Source of the DNA: Flavobacteriaceae bacterium UJ101
GTDB taxonomy: Bacteria; Bacteroidota; Bacteroidia; Flavobacteriales; UJ101
Direction: 5' to 3'
Length of the DNA stretch: 64,000 bases
NCBI GenBank assembly: GCA_001880285.1
Contig: CP016269.1
Location: 2,490,501-2,554,500, forward strand
Shown: piece by piece, positions 34,926 to 44,925 of the stretch
Position numbering within the stretch: position 1 is the stretch's first letter
Layout of the letters: every line of letters begins with the position of its first letter
Program-made: the position numbers and the translations under genes
Notes under the pieces: generated by a model
The model's database searches: none
What the model was told of the DNA's origin: nothing
The model's input: the letters and a program-made list of their open reading frames with translations, nothing else

Positions 34926-35942
34926 ATGAGTAAAGTAAGAGTTGCTATCAATGGATTCGGTAGAATTGGACGTTTGGCTTTCCGTTTAATCGAAGATAGC
35001 CCAGAGTTTGAAGTTGTTGCAATTAATGATTTAACGGATGCAAAAACATTAGGTCATTTATTAAAGTATGATACAACACAAGGTCGCTTTAAAACAGAAT
35101 CTTTAGAAATAAAAGATAATCAATTAGTAGTAGACGGTAATGCTGTTACTATTTATTCAGAAAGAGATCCTGAAAATTTACCTTGGGGAGATTTAAAAGT
35201 AGATGTTGTTCTAGAATGTACAGGATTCTTCCGTACAAAAGAATTAGCAGAAAAACATATCAAAGCAGGTGCTCGTAAAGTAATTATTTCAGCTCCAGCA
35301 AAAGGAGATATGAAAACCATTGTTTATAATGTAAACCATGATATTTTAGATGGATCTGAAACTGTTTTATCAGGCGCCTCTTGTACAACAAATTGTTTAG
35401 CTCCTGTAGCAAAAGTATTAAATGATACTTTTGGAATTAAAAAAGGATTAATGACGACTATTCATGGTTATACAAATGATCAAAATACATTAGATGGACC
35501 ACATTCTGATTTAAGAAGAGGACGTGCTGCTGCAGAAAATATTGTGCCAACATCAACAGGAGCTGCTGTAGCAGTAGGTTTAGTTTTACCTGAATTAAAA
35601 GGTAAATTAGATGGAGGAGCTATGCGTGTTCCAGTACCTACAGGATCTTTAGTGGATTTAGTAGTTGAATTAGATAAAAACGTAACGGTTGAAGAAATTA
35701 ATCAAGCAATAATTTCAGCTTCTAAAAATGAATTAAAAGATACATTAGGATATACAGAGGATCCAATTGTTTCTTCAGATATCGTTGGAATTACTTATGG
35801 TTCATTGTTTGATGGTTTATCAACAAAAGTTATGGAGCAAGAAGGAAAACAATTAGTAAAAATTGTAACATGGTATGATAATGAAATGTCTTATGTTGCT
35901 CAATTAATTCGATTGACAAAACATTTTGCAAGTTTGATCTAA
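34926..35942 (+). CDS. gapA: Glyceraldehyde-3-phosphate dehydrogenase, type I
   Basis: 338 residues. NAD site INGFGRIGR (8-16), D35 in INDL (an acidic residue that favours NAD over NADP), catalytic Cys153 in [12 protein letters not shown], catalytic His in [10 protein letters not shown], and WYDNEMSY near the end. Oxidises glyceraldehyde 3-phosphate in glycolysis. Follows pfkA and ends at a strong terminator. Confidence 0.97.
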   Translation: MSKVRVAINGFGRIGRLAFRLIEDSPEFEVVAINDLTDAKTLGHLLKYDTTQGRFKTESLEIKDNQLVVDGNAVTIYSERDPENLPWGDLKVDVVLECTGFFRTKELAEKHIKAGARKVIISAPAKGDMKTIVYNVNHDILDGSETVLSGASCTTNCLAPVAKVLNDTFGIKKGLMTTIHGYTNDQNTLDGPHSDLRRGRAAAENIVPTSTGAAVAVGLVLPELKGKLDGGAMRVPVPTGSLVDLVVELDKNVTVEEINQAIISASKNELKDTLGYTEDPIVSSDIVGITYGSLFDGLSTKVMEQEGKQLVKIVTWYDNEMSYVAQLIRLTKHFASLI

Positions 35943-35965
35943 TATTGATTAAATATAAATACAAA

Positions 35966-35998
35966 AAATCCTTCTTAGTTTTTAAGAAGGATTTTTTT
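35966..35998 (+). terminator. Terminator of the pfkA-gapA unit
   Basis: Perfect 12-bp stem AAATCCTTCTTA / TAAGAAGGATTT, loop GTTTT, then a T-tract. Confidence 0.92.
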
Positions 35999-36015
35999 AT
36001 ATTTAATTAAAAGAA

Positions 36016-36363
36016 TTAGGTTTCATCTACTAGGTCTAATTCTTTTTTAATTTTTAAGAGCTCAGCACGAATTTTTTCTAATCTAGAAATAACTTCAAAT
36101 TGAGTATGTGTTTTTTCAGGCTCTGTTTTTAAAGCTGTTTTAGCACCTTCAAGTGTGTATCCTTTCTCTTTAACTAGATGATAAATCAATTTAAGATTAG
36201 AGATGTCTTTAGGTGTAAAAAGGCGATTTCCTTTTTTATTTTTTTTGGGTTTTATAACTTCAAACTCTTTTTCCCAAAAACGAATAAGAGAAGTATTGAC
36301 ATTAAATGCCTTAGCTACTTCTCCTATTGTATAATATAATTTTTCTGGTAATTCTACATACAT
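36016..36363 (-). CDS. MerR-family transcriptional regulator
   Basis: 115 residues from the ATG at 36363. The longer frame to 36420 would overlap the M23 gene, and MYVELPEKLYYTIGEVAKAF is the natural start. The winged helix spans about 10-75 (YTIGEVAKAFNVNTSLIRFWEKEF, then KGNRLFTPKDI). A helical tail of 40 residues (EVISRLEKIRAELLKIKKEL) is the dimerisation coil. No effector-binding Cys is present. It lies one base after the M23 peptidase stop, a pairing common in Flavobacteriales. Confidence 0.88.
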   Translation of the reverse strand: MYVELPEKLYYTIGEVAKAFNVNTSLIRFWEKEFEVIKPKKNKKGNRLFTPKDISNLKLIYHLVKEKGYTLEGAKTALKTEPEKTHTQFEVISRLEKIRAELLKIKKELDLVDET

Positions 36364-36364
36364 A

Positions 36365-37357
36365 TTAATCCATTGATTGCCCAGCTTCTTGAGCTTGATC
36401 ATGTAATTTTTTGTATTCATCAGGACTTACACTCTTATAAAAGAATGAAATAGGGTCAATTTTTTCACCATTTTTATGTACCTCATAATGTAAGTGAGGA
36501 CCAGAAGATAATCCAGTACTTCCTACATATCCTATAATATCACCTCTTTTTACTTTTTGTCCTGCTCTATATTTTCCAAATTTACTCATGTGAGCATAAT
36601 AAGTTTCATAACCATAGCCATGATTTAAAACCACTACGTTACCATAACCTCCCATGCGGCCTGCACTTTTAACAGTAGCATCACCTGTAGCATAAATAGG
36701 TGTTCCAGTAGCAGCACTAAAATCAAGTCCCCAGTGCATTTTCCCTATTTTTAAAATAGGATGACGACGCATTCCATAACCTGAAGCTAACCTTTTTAAA
36801 TTGTTTTTAGCAATAGGTTGTATAGCAGGGATGCTGGCTAACATTTTTTCTTTTTCCTTCGCTCGTTTAGCAACCTCTTCAATTGATTGTGATTGAACTA
36901 ACAATTGTTTACTTAGCATATCCACTTTTTTACTTGTTTCAATGACTAATTCGGCTTGGGATAAGTTTTTTAAATCTTTATAACGGTCTGTACCTCCAAA
37001 TCCACCTTTTCTAACTTCATCAGAAATAGGATCTAATTCGAAATAAGTACGATATAAATGGTTATCTCGTTCTTGTAAATTTTCTAAAACAGTATTTGCT
37101 TTTTCTAATTTATCATTTAAAGCATTATATTGTTCTGCCATTTTATTTAATTCAGTTTCAGAATTGTTATTTGAAACTAAAGAGATGGTGTTAGTAGAGT
37201 TACTGTCGTTGTTAGAAAAAAGGTAAGCAGAAGTGACCCCCAAGACACCAACTGCAGATAGTGCGATAGCTATTTTTTTAAATCTTTTAGAAAAAGATTC
37301 GTCTATTTTTACATAAGTAGCTGTTTTACTATCGTAATAAAACTTTTCTTTAGACAT
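36365..37357 (-). CDS. M23 family metallopeptidase (LytM-type) with coiled coil
   Basis: 330 residues from the ATG at 37357, chosen because MSKEKFYYDSKTATYVKID is the usual N-terminus (an upstream start gives an unlikely MQCFKNIN prefix). One membrane helix (about 29-47), a coiled coil (about 65-175), then the peptidase domain. It has zinc ligands H208-x3-D212 in HWGLD and the pair H288-L-H290. Cuts peptidoglycan cross-links or activates amidases in the periplasm. Transcribed with merR and divergent from alaS. Confidence 0.9.
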   Translation of the reverse strand: MSKEKFYYDSKTATYVKIDESFSKRFKKIAIALSAVGVLGVTSAYLFSNNDSNSTNTISLVSNNNSETELNKMAEQYNALNDKLEKANTVLENLQERDNHLYRTYFELDPISDEVRKGGFGGTDRYKDLKNLSQAELVIETSKKVDMLSKQLLVQSQSIEEVAKRAKEKEKMLASIPAIQPIAKNNLKRLASGYGMRRHPILKIGKMHWGLDFSAATGTPIYATGDATVKSAGRMGGYGNVVVLNHGYGYETYYAHMSKFGKYRAGQKVKRGDIIGYVGSTGLSSGPHLHYEVHKNGEKIDPISFFYKSVSPDEYKKLHDQAQEAGQSMD

Positions 37358-37420
37358 ATTTATATTTTTAAAGCACTGCAAATTTATAAATAAATAACGT
37401 GGGATAAATATGATTATTGT

Positions 37421-37428
37421 TAACTTTG
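37421..37428 (+). promoter_or_regulatory. alaS promoter -7 box
   Basis: TAACTTTG fits TAnnTTTG exactly, 22 bases before the alaS ATG. Confidence 0.6.
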
Positions 37429-37450
37429 TGACAAATTTGGTGAAAATTAT

Positions 37451-40066
37451 ATGAAATCAAGAGCGATACGTCAAGCATTTTTTGACTTTTTTAAGAAGAA
37501 ACAACATGAAATTGTAGCGTCAGCACCTATTGTTTTAAAGGATGATCCAACCCTAATGTTTACCAATGCAGGGATGAATCAATTTAAAGATTATTTTTTA
37601 GGGTATAAAGAACCTAAATCTGTTCGTATAGCTGATACTCAGAAGTGTTTGCGTGTTTCAGGAAAGCATAATGATTTGGATGAAGTAGGGCATGATACCT
37701 ACCATCATACGATGTTTGAAATGCTAGGGAATTGGTCTTTTGGAGACTATTTTAAAGAAGAGGCTATTGCTTGGGCATGGGAACTTTTAACAAAAGTTTA
37801 TGAAATTCCAATAGATAATATCTATGTGTCAGTTTTTGAAGGAGATAAGACAGATAATTTACCAAAAGATATAGATGCTATTAATATTTGGAAAAAATAT
37901 ATTGCTGAAGATCGAATTTTAGAATTTGATAAAAAGGATAACTTTTGGGAGATGGGAGAAACAGGACCTTGTGGTCCTTGTTCTGAAATCCATGTTGATT
38001 TACGCTCTGAAGAGGAAAAAGCAAAGATTTCAGGTAAAGAATTAATAAATGCAGACCATCCACAAGTTGTAGAGGTATGGAATTTGGTTTTTATGGAGTT
38101 TATGCGTAAAGCAGACGGCTCTCTTGAGAAATTACCTCAAAAGCATATTGATACAGGAATGGGGTTTGAGCGTTTGTGCATGGCAATTCAAAAGAAAGCA
38201 TCAAATTATGATACAGATGTTTTCATGCCAATCATTAATCAAATAGAGACTATTTCTGGAAAAACATATGGTGAAAATGAAGAAGATGATATCGCAATTC
38301 GTGTGGTAGCCGATCATTTAAGAGCAGTTTCTTTTGCAATAGCAGATGGGCAATTACCTTCGAACAATGGTGCAGGTTATGTGATTCGCCGTATTTTACG
38401 CCGTGCAATTTCATATGGCTATCGTTTTTTAAATCAGAAAGAACCTTTTATTTATAGACTGGTTGATATTTTAGAAAAAGAAATGGGTGAGTTTTTCCCA
38501 GAGATTATCAAACAAAAAGAATTGATTGTGAATGTAATTAAAGAAGAAGAAGTTTCTTTTTTAAGAACATTAGAACAAGGTTTAAATCGTATTTCACAAA
38601 TTATTGAAAAAAATAAAAAAGAAGGAAAAACAATCATAGAAGGGAAAGTGGTTTTCGAATTGTATGATACATTTGGTTTTCCAACTGATTTATCAGCTTT
38701 AGTGGCAGAGAATTTTGGAATGACGATTGACGAAAAAGGATTTGAAAAACACATGCAAGATCAAAAAGATCGTGCTAGAAAAGCTTCTGAATCAGAAACA
38801 GGTGATTGGGTAGTGATACTTGAAGATGAAAAGGAAGAATTTATTGGATATGATTATTTAGAAGCGGATGTAAAAATTACGAAATACCGTAAAGTAACTA
38901 ATAAAAAAGGATCATTTTATCAAATTGCCTTTAATTTTACACCATTTTACGCAGAAAGTGGAGGTCAAGTAGGTGATACAGGTTATATTGAAGCTTTAGG
39001 AGAGAAAATAACTATATTAGATACAAAAAAAGAGAATAATTTAATTATTCATATTACCAAAACATTACCGAAAACTCCAGAAGCGACATTTAAAGCTTTT
39101 GTAGATAAGAAAAGAAGAGATGCTATTACAAAAAACCATACAGCAACGCATTTATTACACCAGGCTTTACGTGAGGTTTTAGGAGATCATGTAGAACAAA
39201 GAGGATCACATGTAAGTGAAGATCGATTACGCTTTGATTTTTCACATTTTTCAAAAATTACAGAAGAAGAAATGCAACAAATTGAAGAAATTGTTTTTAA
39301 AAATATTATTGCAGGTCATCCTTTAGAGGAGAATCGTTCTGTTCCGATTAATGTAGCGATTGAGAAAGGAGCTATGGCTTTATTTGGAGAAAAATATGAT
39401 GATGTTGTACGTACAATTGGTTTTGGAGATTCTTTTGAATTATGTGGAGGTTGTCATGTGAAATCAACTACCGATATTATGATGTTTCATATTGAATCAG
39501 AAAGCTCTATCGCATCTGGAATACGTAGAATAGAAGCGATTACGGGGCAAAAAGCAATTGATCATTTGAAAAAACATTTTACAGAATATTCGGATGTATT
39601 AAAAATCTTAAAAAATCCGAAAGAACCGGTTAAAGCGATAGAATCAATACAAAAAGAAAACAATGAGTTGCGTAAACAAGTAGAGCAATTTATTAAAGAA
39701 AAAGCTTTAGTTGCAAAAGATGAATGGATCAATAAAGCTGAAAAAATAGGGGATATCACTTTTATTTCAGAAAAAACAGATTTAGATGCAGGAGCTGTAA
39801 AAAGTATAGCTTTTCAATTGAAGGGTAAAATTGATAATTTATTTATGATTATAGGGTCAACAGCTAATCAGAAACCAGTATTAACAGTCTTTATTTCAGA
39901 AGATTTAGTATCTTCTAAATCATTAAATGCAGGAACGATTGTTCGTGAATTAGGTCAGTTTATTAAAGGTGGCGGTGGTGGTCAAGCTTTCTTTGCAACT
40001 GCAGGAGGTAAAGAAATTGGAGGTATTGATCAAGCATTACAGGAAGCAAAAAAATATTTGAATTAA
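37451..40066 (+). CDS. alaS: Alanine-tRNA ligase
   Basis: 871 residues, full length. The catalytic core opens with [16 protein letters not shown] and [15 protein letters not shown]. The editing domain has the zinc-type [12 protein letters not shown] (HxxxH) and [11 protein letters not shown] motifs, and the C-Ala tail ends with [19 protein letters not shown]. Charges tRNA-Ala and clears misacylated Ser or Gly. Single gene with promoter and strong terminator. Confidence 0.97.
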   Translation: MKSRAIRQAFFDFFKKKQHEIVASAPIVLKDDPTLMFTNAGMNQFKDYFLGYKEPKSVRIADTQKCLRVSGKHNDLDEVGHDTYHHTMFEMLGNWSFGDYFKEEAIAWAWELLTKVYEIPIDNIYVSVFEGDKTDNLPKDIDAINIWKKYIAEDRILEFDKKDNFWEMGETGPCGPCSEIHVDLRSEEEKAKISGKELINADHPQVVEVWNLVFMEFMRKADGSLEKLPQKHIDTGMGFERLCMAIQKKASNYDTDVFMPIINQIETISGKTYGENEEDDIAIRVVADHLRAVSFAIADGQLPSNNGAGYVIRRILRRAISYGYRFLNQKEPFIYRLVDILEKEMGEFFPEIIKQKELIVNVIKEEEVSFLRTLEQGLNRISQIIEKNKKEGKTIIEGKVVFELYDTFGFPTDLSALVAENFGMTIDEKGFEKHMQDQKDRARKASESETGDWVVILEDEKEEFIGYDYLEADVKITKYRKVTNKKGSFYQIAFNFTPFYAESGGQVGDTGYIEALGEKITILDTKKENNLIIHITKTLPKTPEATFKAFVDKKRRDAITKNHTATHLLHQALREVLGDHVEQRGSHVSEDRLRFDFSHFSKITEEEMQQIEEIVFKNIIAGHPLEENRSVPINVAIEKGAMALFGEKYDDVVRTIGFGDSFELCGGCHVKSTTDIMMFHIESESSIASGIRRIEAITGQKAIDHLKKHFTEYSDVLKILKNPKEPVKAIESIQKENNELRKQVEQFIKEKALVAKDEWINKAEKIGDITFISEKTDLDAGAVKSIAFQLKGKIDNLFMIIGSTANQKPVLTVFISEDLVSSKSLNAGTIVRELGQFIKGGGGGQAFFATAGGKEIGGIDQALQEAKKYLN

Positions 40067-40090
40067 ATTATAGTTTTAATACATTTTGAA

Positions 40091-40126
40091 GATATGTTAA
40101 CGTAAATAGTTAACATATCTTTTTTT
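40091..40126 (+). terminator. Terminator of alaS
   Basis: Perfect 11-bp stem GATATGTTAAC / GTTAACATATC, loop GTAAATA, then seven T. Confidence 0.92.
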
Positions 40127-40128
40127 AT

Positions 40129-41127
40129 TTATAAAATAAGAAGATTAAATAAAAAGACTATAGTGATTGAAAGGGATATAATAAAAAAAGAAATCATTAA
40201 TAAAAATGTTGTTTTTATGATTGTTATACCCCAAGAATTTTGGTAAAATGTTTTTATAGATTGATAGCTATAACCTAATAATAAAATACTAAATAGAGAA
40301 GAGAGAATAATTCCGAATAAATTGCTTTCTATATTGAGTAGGAATTCTACAATAGCTACTATGAAAAAAAAGAAAATAAAAGCTAAAAACATAAAAGAAG
40401 CATTGTAGAGTAAAAAGGTAAGATGTTCAGCATAATTAAAGTGATGATTAAAATAGATAAGGCTGAATATCAAACTGATAATAGGAATGGTTATTAATAA
40501 TGTTATAGGTAATTGAGAAATAACGGATAATGCAATGTCAACTATGGTTTTATAGAGTAATTTTTTAGCTTTATTAAAAATCAGACGATTTAAAAAATGA
40601 TCTTCAATTTGAAGTTTTTCTTTAATTTCTTCAAAATTAGCTTTAGGATGTTCCTTTAAATAAGTTGATATTTTAGTCTTGGTTATAAAGAAATATTGTA
40701 TAAAAGAATAGGAATCTTGTTTATTATTTTCTTCTCCTTGAAAATCTAACTTTATAGATTCTATAATAGGTTCTTCTTGAGTAGTCTCTGGGTTTTTAAT
40801 TTCATCATAATGAATGGCATAAGTTACCATTAAAATAAGTATAACAGAGAAAGTGAAATACAAACGAAAAGGGTTTACATAACAAATACGTTTTCCTTCA
40901 ACAAATTCTTTTGGAACATTTCCAGGGTGTTTAATTAATCCTCGAATAGAAGTTCTCAACTTAGAATCGTATGAGACGAAATTATAGAAAAAATCATGAA
41001 TTAGATTATAGGTAGTGTAACGATTTAAATTATTTTTTTGACCACAATTAGAACAAAAATTATGATTTTTTGCAATAATATGATGACAATTCAGACATTG
41101 AGTCCCTTTTTTATAATTCTTTTTCAT
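40129..41127 (-). CDS. DUF3667 membrane protein with N-terminal zinc ribbon
   Basis: 332 residues. The N-terminus has a zinc-ribbon pattern: C-x2-C at CLNCHH and C-x2-C at CSNCGQ. After a conserved stretch (FVSYDSKLRTSIRGLIKHPGNVPKEFV) come about five membrane helices (from residue 85 on). This is the DUF3667 layout, widespread in Bacteroidota with no known function. Single gene, convergent with alaS. Confidence 0.8.
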   Translation of the reverse strand: MKKNYKKGTQCLNCHHIIAKNHNFCSNCGQKNNLNRYTTYNLIHDFFYNFVSYDSKLRTSIRGLIKHPGNVPKEFVEGKRICYVNPFRLYFTFSVILILMVTYAIHYDEIKNPETTQEEPIIESIKLDFQGEENNKQDSYSFIQYFFITKTKISTYLKEHPKANFEEIKEKLQIEDHFLNRLIFNKAKKLLYKTIVDIALSVISQLPITLLITIPIISLIFSLIYFNHHFNYAEHLTFLLYNASFMFLAFIFFFFIVAIVEFLLNIESNLFGIILSSLFSILLLGYSYQSIKTFYQNSWGITIIKTTFLLMISFFIISLSITIVFLFNLLIL

Positions 41128-41189
41128 GATAAATAAACCTATTATGATACCAAGATAAAGAAAAATAGTAATCTTTAAAAAATAGTAAG

Positions 41190-41870
41190 TTAATCTTTTA
41201 TTTCAATCTTTTCTCCATAAAATTTGGCATCTGTTTTTAAGATGTATAAATCTAAGACTGCTTTTACACGTGCTAAATATTCTCTCACTTGGGTTTTAAA
41301 ACCATAACGTTGTGTTACTTTTTGGGCATTAAAAGCAATAGCATGATGACCATGATAATTAGAAATAAATAAAGCCCTTTCATTATGAAAAGGTTGTGAA
41401 ATAATGGTATAATGATCTTGACCAAATATTTCTTTAGCACGTAGCATAGAATCTAAAGTTCGAAAACCAGCATAATCCTCTTGAATTTTATCAGAAGGAA
41501 CCCCTTTTTCAATAAGAGATTGTTTCATTTGTTCTGGTTCATTATAATTTTTCACAGAATTATCTCCACTGACAATAATGAAATCAATTTTTTTAGCATG
41601 AAATAGTGCTGCGGCTGCCTTAATTCGAAACTGATAATATAGGTTGATTCGTCCTCCAGCAACATATTTAGAAGTTCCCAATAAAACACCAACCTTATGA
41701 TGAGGTATAGTTTCTATATTAGAATAAATTTGGTTTTTAGTAGAATGTTCTACCCAGTAATTACAAAGGAATATAAGGAGAAAGATTCCAATAGTTCCAG
41801 CAATAAGAATTTTGAATAGAATTCTTAGTTTTAAATGTTTAAATAGATTAAGATTCCTCATCTTCTGCAC
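41190..41870 (-). CDS. SanA/ElyC-like DUF218 envelope protein
   Basis: 226 residues. One N-terminal membrane helix (about 17-36), then the periplasmic DUF218 domain: VGVLLGTSKYVAGGRINLYYQFRI (62-85), FIIVSGDN, EDYAGFRTLDSMLRAKEIFG and ISQPFHNERALFI. SanA and ElyC affect envelope permeability and peptidoglycan synthesis at low or high temperature; the chemistry is not settled. Overlaps rmuC by 23 bases. Confidence 0.85.
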   Translation of the reverse strand: MQKMRNLNLFKHLKLRILFKILIAGTIGIFLLIFLCNYWVEHSTKNQIYSNIETIPHHKVGVLLGTSKYVAGGRINLYYQFRIKAAAALFHAKKIDFIIVSGDNSVKNYNEPEQMKQSLIEKGVPSDKIQEDYAGFRTLDSMLRAKEIFGQDHYTIISQPFHNERALFISNYHGHHAIAFNAQKVTQRYGFKTQVREYLARVKAVLDLYILKTDAKFYGEKIEIKD

Positions 41871-43239
41871 GTTCTATAAAAGGTTGAGGTAGTGATTTTT
41901 TTGCTTTAGCACCTAATTTTTTAAGTTTTTCTACACTGGTAATGAGATTTCCACGTCCTTCAACCAATTTATTCATGGCAGCACTATAATCCTTCTTAGC
42001 ATCGTCCATTTTTTTGCCAACTTTAGTCAAATCGACTACTAAACCTTCAAATTTATCATATAAGGCACCTGCTTGGCGTGCAATTTCAATAGCATTACGT
42101 TGTTGCTTTTCATTGTTCCACATCGTATCGATTGTACGAAGCGTTGCAAGAAGTGTAGAAGGGGTGACAATGACAATGTTTTTTTCAAAAGCTTTGTTGT
42201 ACAATTGGTTATCGGTATTTAAAGCAATAGCAAAAGCAGGTTCGATAGGTACAAAAAGTAAAACAAAGTCAGGAGAATCAATTTGATACAAATCCTCATA
42301 TTTTTTTTCACTTAATTGTTCTACATGACGATTTAAAGAAAGAATATGATCCTTTAAAAACTGTTCTTTTAGTTCTTCATCTTCCTCATTACTATATTTC
42401 TCATAAGCTGTTAAAGAAACTTTAGAATCAACAATCATTTTTTTATGATCAGGAAGATTGATGACAACATCAGGCATGAAACGCTTTCCTTCTTCATTAG
42501 TAAAGCTTTGTTGAACTTCATATTCACGCCCCTTTTCTAATCCAGATTTTTCTAAAACACGCTCTAGAACTAATTCTCCCCAATTCCCTTGTGTTTTATT
42601 ATCTCCTTTCAAAGCTTTTGTTAAATTTAAGGCTTCTTTACTCATTTGCTCATTAAGTGATTTCAAATTAAAAATTTGTTCACGTAGTTGAGAATTTCGT
42701 TCAATACTTTCTTTATTGGTGTCTTCTACCTTTTTTTCAAAATGTTGAATCTTTTCTTGTAAAGGATCTAACAATGATTTTATATTTACTTTATTTTGTT
42801 CTGTAAATTTAGAAGATTTTTCTTCTAAGATTTTATTGGCTAAAATTTCAAAATCACGTTTGTTTTCATCTTGAAGTTTTTGATATTCTTTAACTTGACT
42901 TAGTAATTTATCTTCTAAATGATCAATTGTAGCTTCTTTTTGAGTAAGTTGAATGTTTAAAGTTTGCTCAACAGTATTCTTATCATGCTGTAGTTGTTTT
43001 TTTTCTGATTCAGCTTTTTCCAATAGAAGAGTAAACTCTTCCTTAGTTGTAAGAATTTGGTTTTGAAGGGTTTTGTTTTGTGTTTCTATTAGTTCGTTAG
43101 AATGGCTTAATTTTTGATTATCAGTATATAAAGCGTTAATTTTTTTATTGAACTGATTTTGAGAAAATAATTTTCCAATAATAAAACCCGCAAGAATACT
43201 AATTAAAATTGAAATGATAGCGATAATATATTGTTCCAT
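41848..43239 (-). CDS. rmuC: DNA recombination protein RmuC
   Basis: 463 residues. N-terminal membrane helix (5-25), long coiled coil (about 30-185), then the RmuC nuclease-like domain with GDNKTQGNWGELVLERVLEKSGL (about 212-234), FMPDVVINLPDHKKMIVDSKVSL and PSTLLATLRTI. RmuC limits inversions and restricts foreign DNA in some bacteria. The D-(15-20)-D-S-K arrangement of PD-(D/E)xK nucleases is visible. Followed by the overlapping DUF218 gene. Confidence 0.94.
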   Translation of the reverse strand: MEQYIIAIISILISILAGFIIGKLFSQNQFNKKINALYTDNQKLSHSNELIETQNKTLQNQILTTKEEFTLLLEKAESEKKQLQHDKNTVEQTLNIQLTQKEATIDHLEDKLLSQVKEYQKLQDENKRDFEILANKILEEKSSKFTEQNKVNIKSLLDPLQEKIQHFEKKVEDTNKESIERNSQLREQIFNLKSLNEQMSKEALNLTKALKGDNKTQGNWGELVLERVLEKSGLEKGREYEVQQSFTNEEGKRFMPDVVINLPDHKKMIVDSKVSLTAYEKYSNEEDEELKEQFLKDHILSLNRHVEQLSEKKYEDLYQIDSPDFVLLFVPIEPAFAIALNTDNQLYNKAFEKNIVIVTPSTLLATLRTIDTMWNNEKQQRNAIEIARQAGALYDKFEGLVVDLTKVGKKMDDAKKDYSAAMNKLVEGRGNLITSVEKLKKLGAKAKKSLPQPFIERAEDEES

Positions 43240-43311
43240 GAATTTTTTAATGATTTCAAAAATATAAATTTAAGAAGAAAGAATTAATTAAGAATTAAAA
43301 ATTGAAAAAGA

Positions 43312-43923
43312 ATGTTTCCAGAAATTATTATAGGGCTCTTAGTAGGAATAGGATTAGCTTCTGCAGTAGGCTTTCGCGTTTTTGTCCCATTATTTATGGT
43401 AAGTGGATTTGCTTACTTAGGATGGATCCCATTTGAATTAAGTGATAATTGGTCTTGGTTAGGAAGTTCAACAGCTGTAATAGCATTTGGAATAGCAACC
43501 ATAGTAGAAATTTTTGGTTATTATATTCCTTGGGTTGATAATATTTTAGATACAATTACAGCTCCTGCAGCTGCTATTGCAGGAACAATGATGATGGCTA
43601 TTCAATTGGATACATTGGATTCTGAGTTTTTAAAATGGTCTATGGCAATTATTGCAGGAGGAGGAACTGCAGCTATGGTAAGTGGAGCAACTTCTGGATC
43701 AAGGGCTGTCTCTACTTCTACGACAGGTGGAGTAGCAAATCCTATTATTGCTACAGCAGAAATTGGAACAGCAGGAGCATTAGGATTAACTTCTTTACTT
43801 TCTTTAAGTTATCCTGTATTAATCTTTTTATTAGTTTTCTTTTTAGTGGTAGTAGGCTTTGTTATTTATAAAGTTTACCAAGGTTTTGGTTGGATTAGGA
43901 AAAAGTTTTTAAGTGAATATTGA
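43312..43923 (+). CDS. DUF4126 membrane protein
   Basis: 203 residues with about five membrane helices, rich in Gly/Ala. Characteristic parts are GIGLASAVGFRVFVPLF (17-33) and YYIPWVDNILDTITAPAAAIAGT (71-93), as in DUF4126. A cytosolic C-terminal KVYQGFGWIRKKF tail closes it. The repeated G-x3-A patterns hint at a channel-like packing but no transport function is known. Followed 48 bases later by fabD under its own promoter. Confidence 0.8.
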   Translation: MFPEIIIGLLVGIGLASAVGFRVFVPLFMVSGFAYLGWIPFELSDNWSWLGSSTAVIAFGIATIVEIFGYYIPWVDNILDTITAPAAAIAGTMMMAIQLDTLDSEFLKWSMAIIAGGGTAAMVSGATSGSRAVSTSTTGGVANPIIATAEIGTAGALGLTSLLSLSYPVLIFLLVFFLVVVGFVIYKVYQGFGWIRKKFLSEY

Positions 43924-43941
43924 ATTTCGTATTGAGCTTGT

Positions 43942-43949
43942 TATATTTG
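43942..43949 (+). promoter_or_regulatory. fabD promoter -7 box
   Basis: TATATTTG fits TAnnTTTG exactly, 22 bases before the fabD ATG. Confidence 0.6.
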
Positions 43950-43971
43950 TAGAAATATAAAGTAAGTAAAT

Positions 43972-44841
43972 ATGAAAGCATATGTTTTTCCTGGACAAGG
44001 AGCTCAATTTTCAGGTATGGGTAAAGATTTGTATGATCAATATCCTCAAGCAAAAGAAATGTTTGAAAAGGCAAACGATATCTTAGGTTTTGATATTATG
44101 AAAATTATGTTTGAAGGTTCAGCAGAAGACTTAAAAAAAACAGAGGTGACACAACCTGCTATATACATTCATTCTGTTATTAAAGCTAAGGTTTTAGGAA
44201 TCCAGCCAGAGTTGGTAGCAGGTCACTCTTTAGGTGAATTTTCTGCATTAGCTGCTATTGGTGTTTTTTCTTTTGAAGATGGATTAAAATTGGTAGCTAA
44301 AAGAGCTACAGCTATGCAGGCTGCAACGGAACAAACTGAAGGAACAATGGCTGCTGTTTTAGGCTTAGAAGATACTATTGTAGAAGAAGTTTGTGAAGGA
44401 ATTGAAAATGTGGTACCTGCTAATTATAATTGCCCTGGACAATTGGTGATTTCAGGAGCGGTGAGAGGAATTCATGATGCATGTGAAATTTTAAAAGAGA
44501 AAGGAGCTAAACGAGCTTTAGTTTTACCTGTAGGAGGTGCTTTTCATTCTCCATTGATGCAACCTGCTCGTGAAGAATTGGCAAAAGCAATAGAAAATAC
44601 TGTATTTCATGATGCAGTATGTCCTGTATATCAAAATGTACCGACAACTGCTGTTACATCTTCTGAAGAAATAAAGAAAAATCTAATAGCCCAATTAACT
44701 GCTCCAGTAAAGTGGACACAATCTGTTCAAAATATGATTTTAGATGGTGCAAATACATTTTCAGAAGTCGGACCAGGAAAAGTATTACAAGGTTTGATAA
44801 AGAAAATTAATCGTGAAGTAGATGTAAATTCTGCAGAATAA
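43972..44841 (+). CDS. fabD: ACP S-malonyltransferase
   Basis: 289 residues. Transfers malonyl groups from CoA to acyl carrier protein at the start of fatty-acid synthesis. FPGQGAQFSGMGKDL (6-20), catalytic Ser86 in G-H-S-L-G, the arginine of AKRAT and GGAFHSPLM with the catalytic His are all present. Single gene here; other fab genes are not in the window. Confidence 0.95.
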   Translation: MKAYVFPGQGAQFSGMGKDLYDQYPQAKEMFEKANDILGFDIMKIMFEGSAEDLKKTEVTQPAIYIHSVIKAKVLGIQPELVAGHSLGEFSALAAIGVFSFEDGLKLVAKRATAMQAATEQTEGTMAAVLGLEDTIVEEVCEGIENVVPANYNCPGQLVISGAVRGIHDACEILKEKGAKRALVLPVGGAFHSPLMQPAREELAKAIENTVFHDAVCPVYQNVPTTAVTSSEEIKKNLIAQLTAPVKWTQSVQNMILDGANTFSEVGPGKVLQGLIKKINREVDVNSAE

Positions 44842-44866
44842 TATTGAGTATTATTCTTAATAAAAC

Positions 44867-44907
44867 AAAATACCTTGTCAAAGTTAAACCTTGACAAGGT
44901 ATTTTTT
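44867..44907 (+). terminator. Terminator of fabD
   Basis: 12-bp perfect core ATACCTTGTCAA / TTGACAAGGTAT flanked by A and T runs that extend the stem, 9-base loop, six T. It may also stop the convergent DUF349 gene. Confidence 0.9.
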
Positions 44908-44925
44908 AAGTGTTATTTATTTGTA

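Noticed and set aside
36364-36420. Longer MerR reading frame overlapping the M23 gene
   Set aside because: The extra 19 residues have no MerR character and would overlap the peptidase coding end; the ATG at 36363 directly follows its stop.
41848-43239. rmuC with SanA-like gene as a defence island
   Set aside because: RmuC is linked to foreign-DNA restriction in some bacteria, but flanking genes are housekeeping and no other defence family is present.
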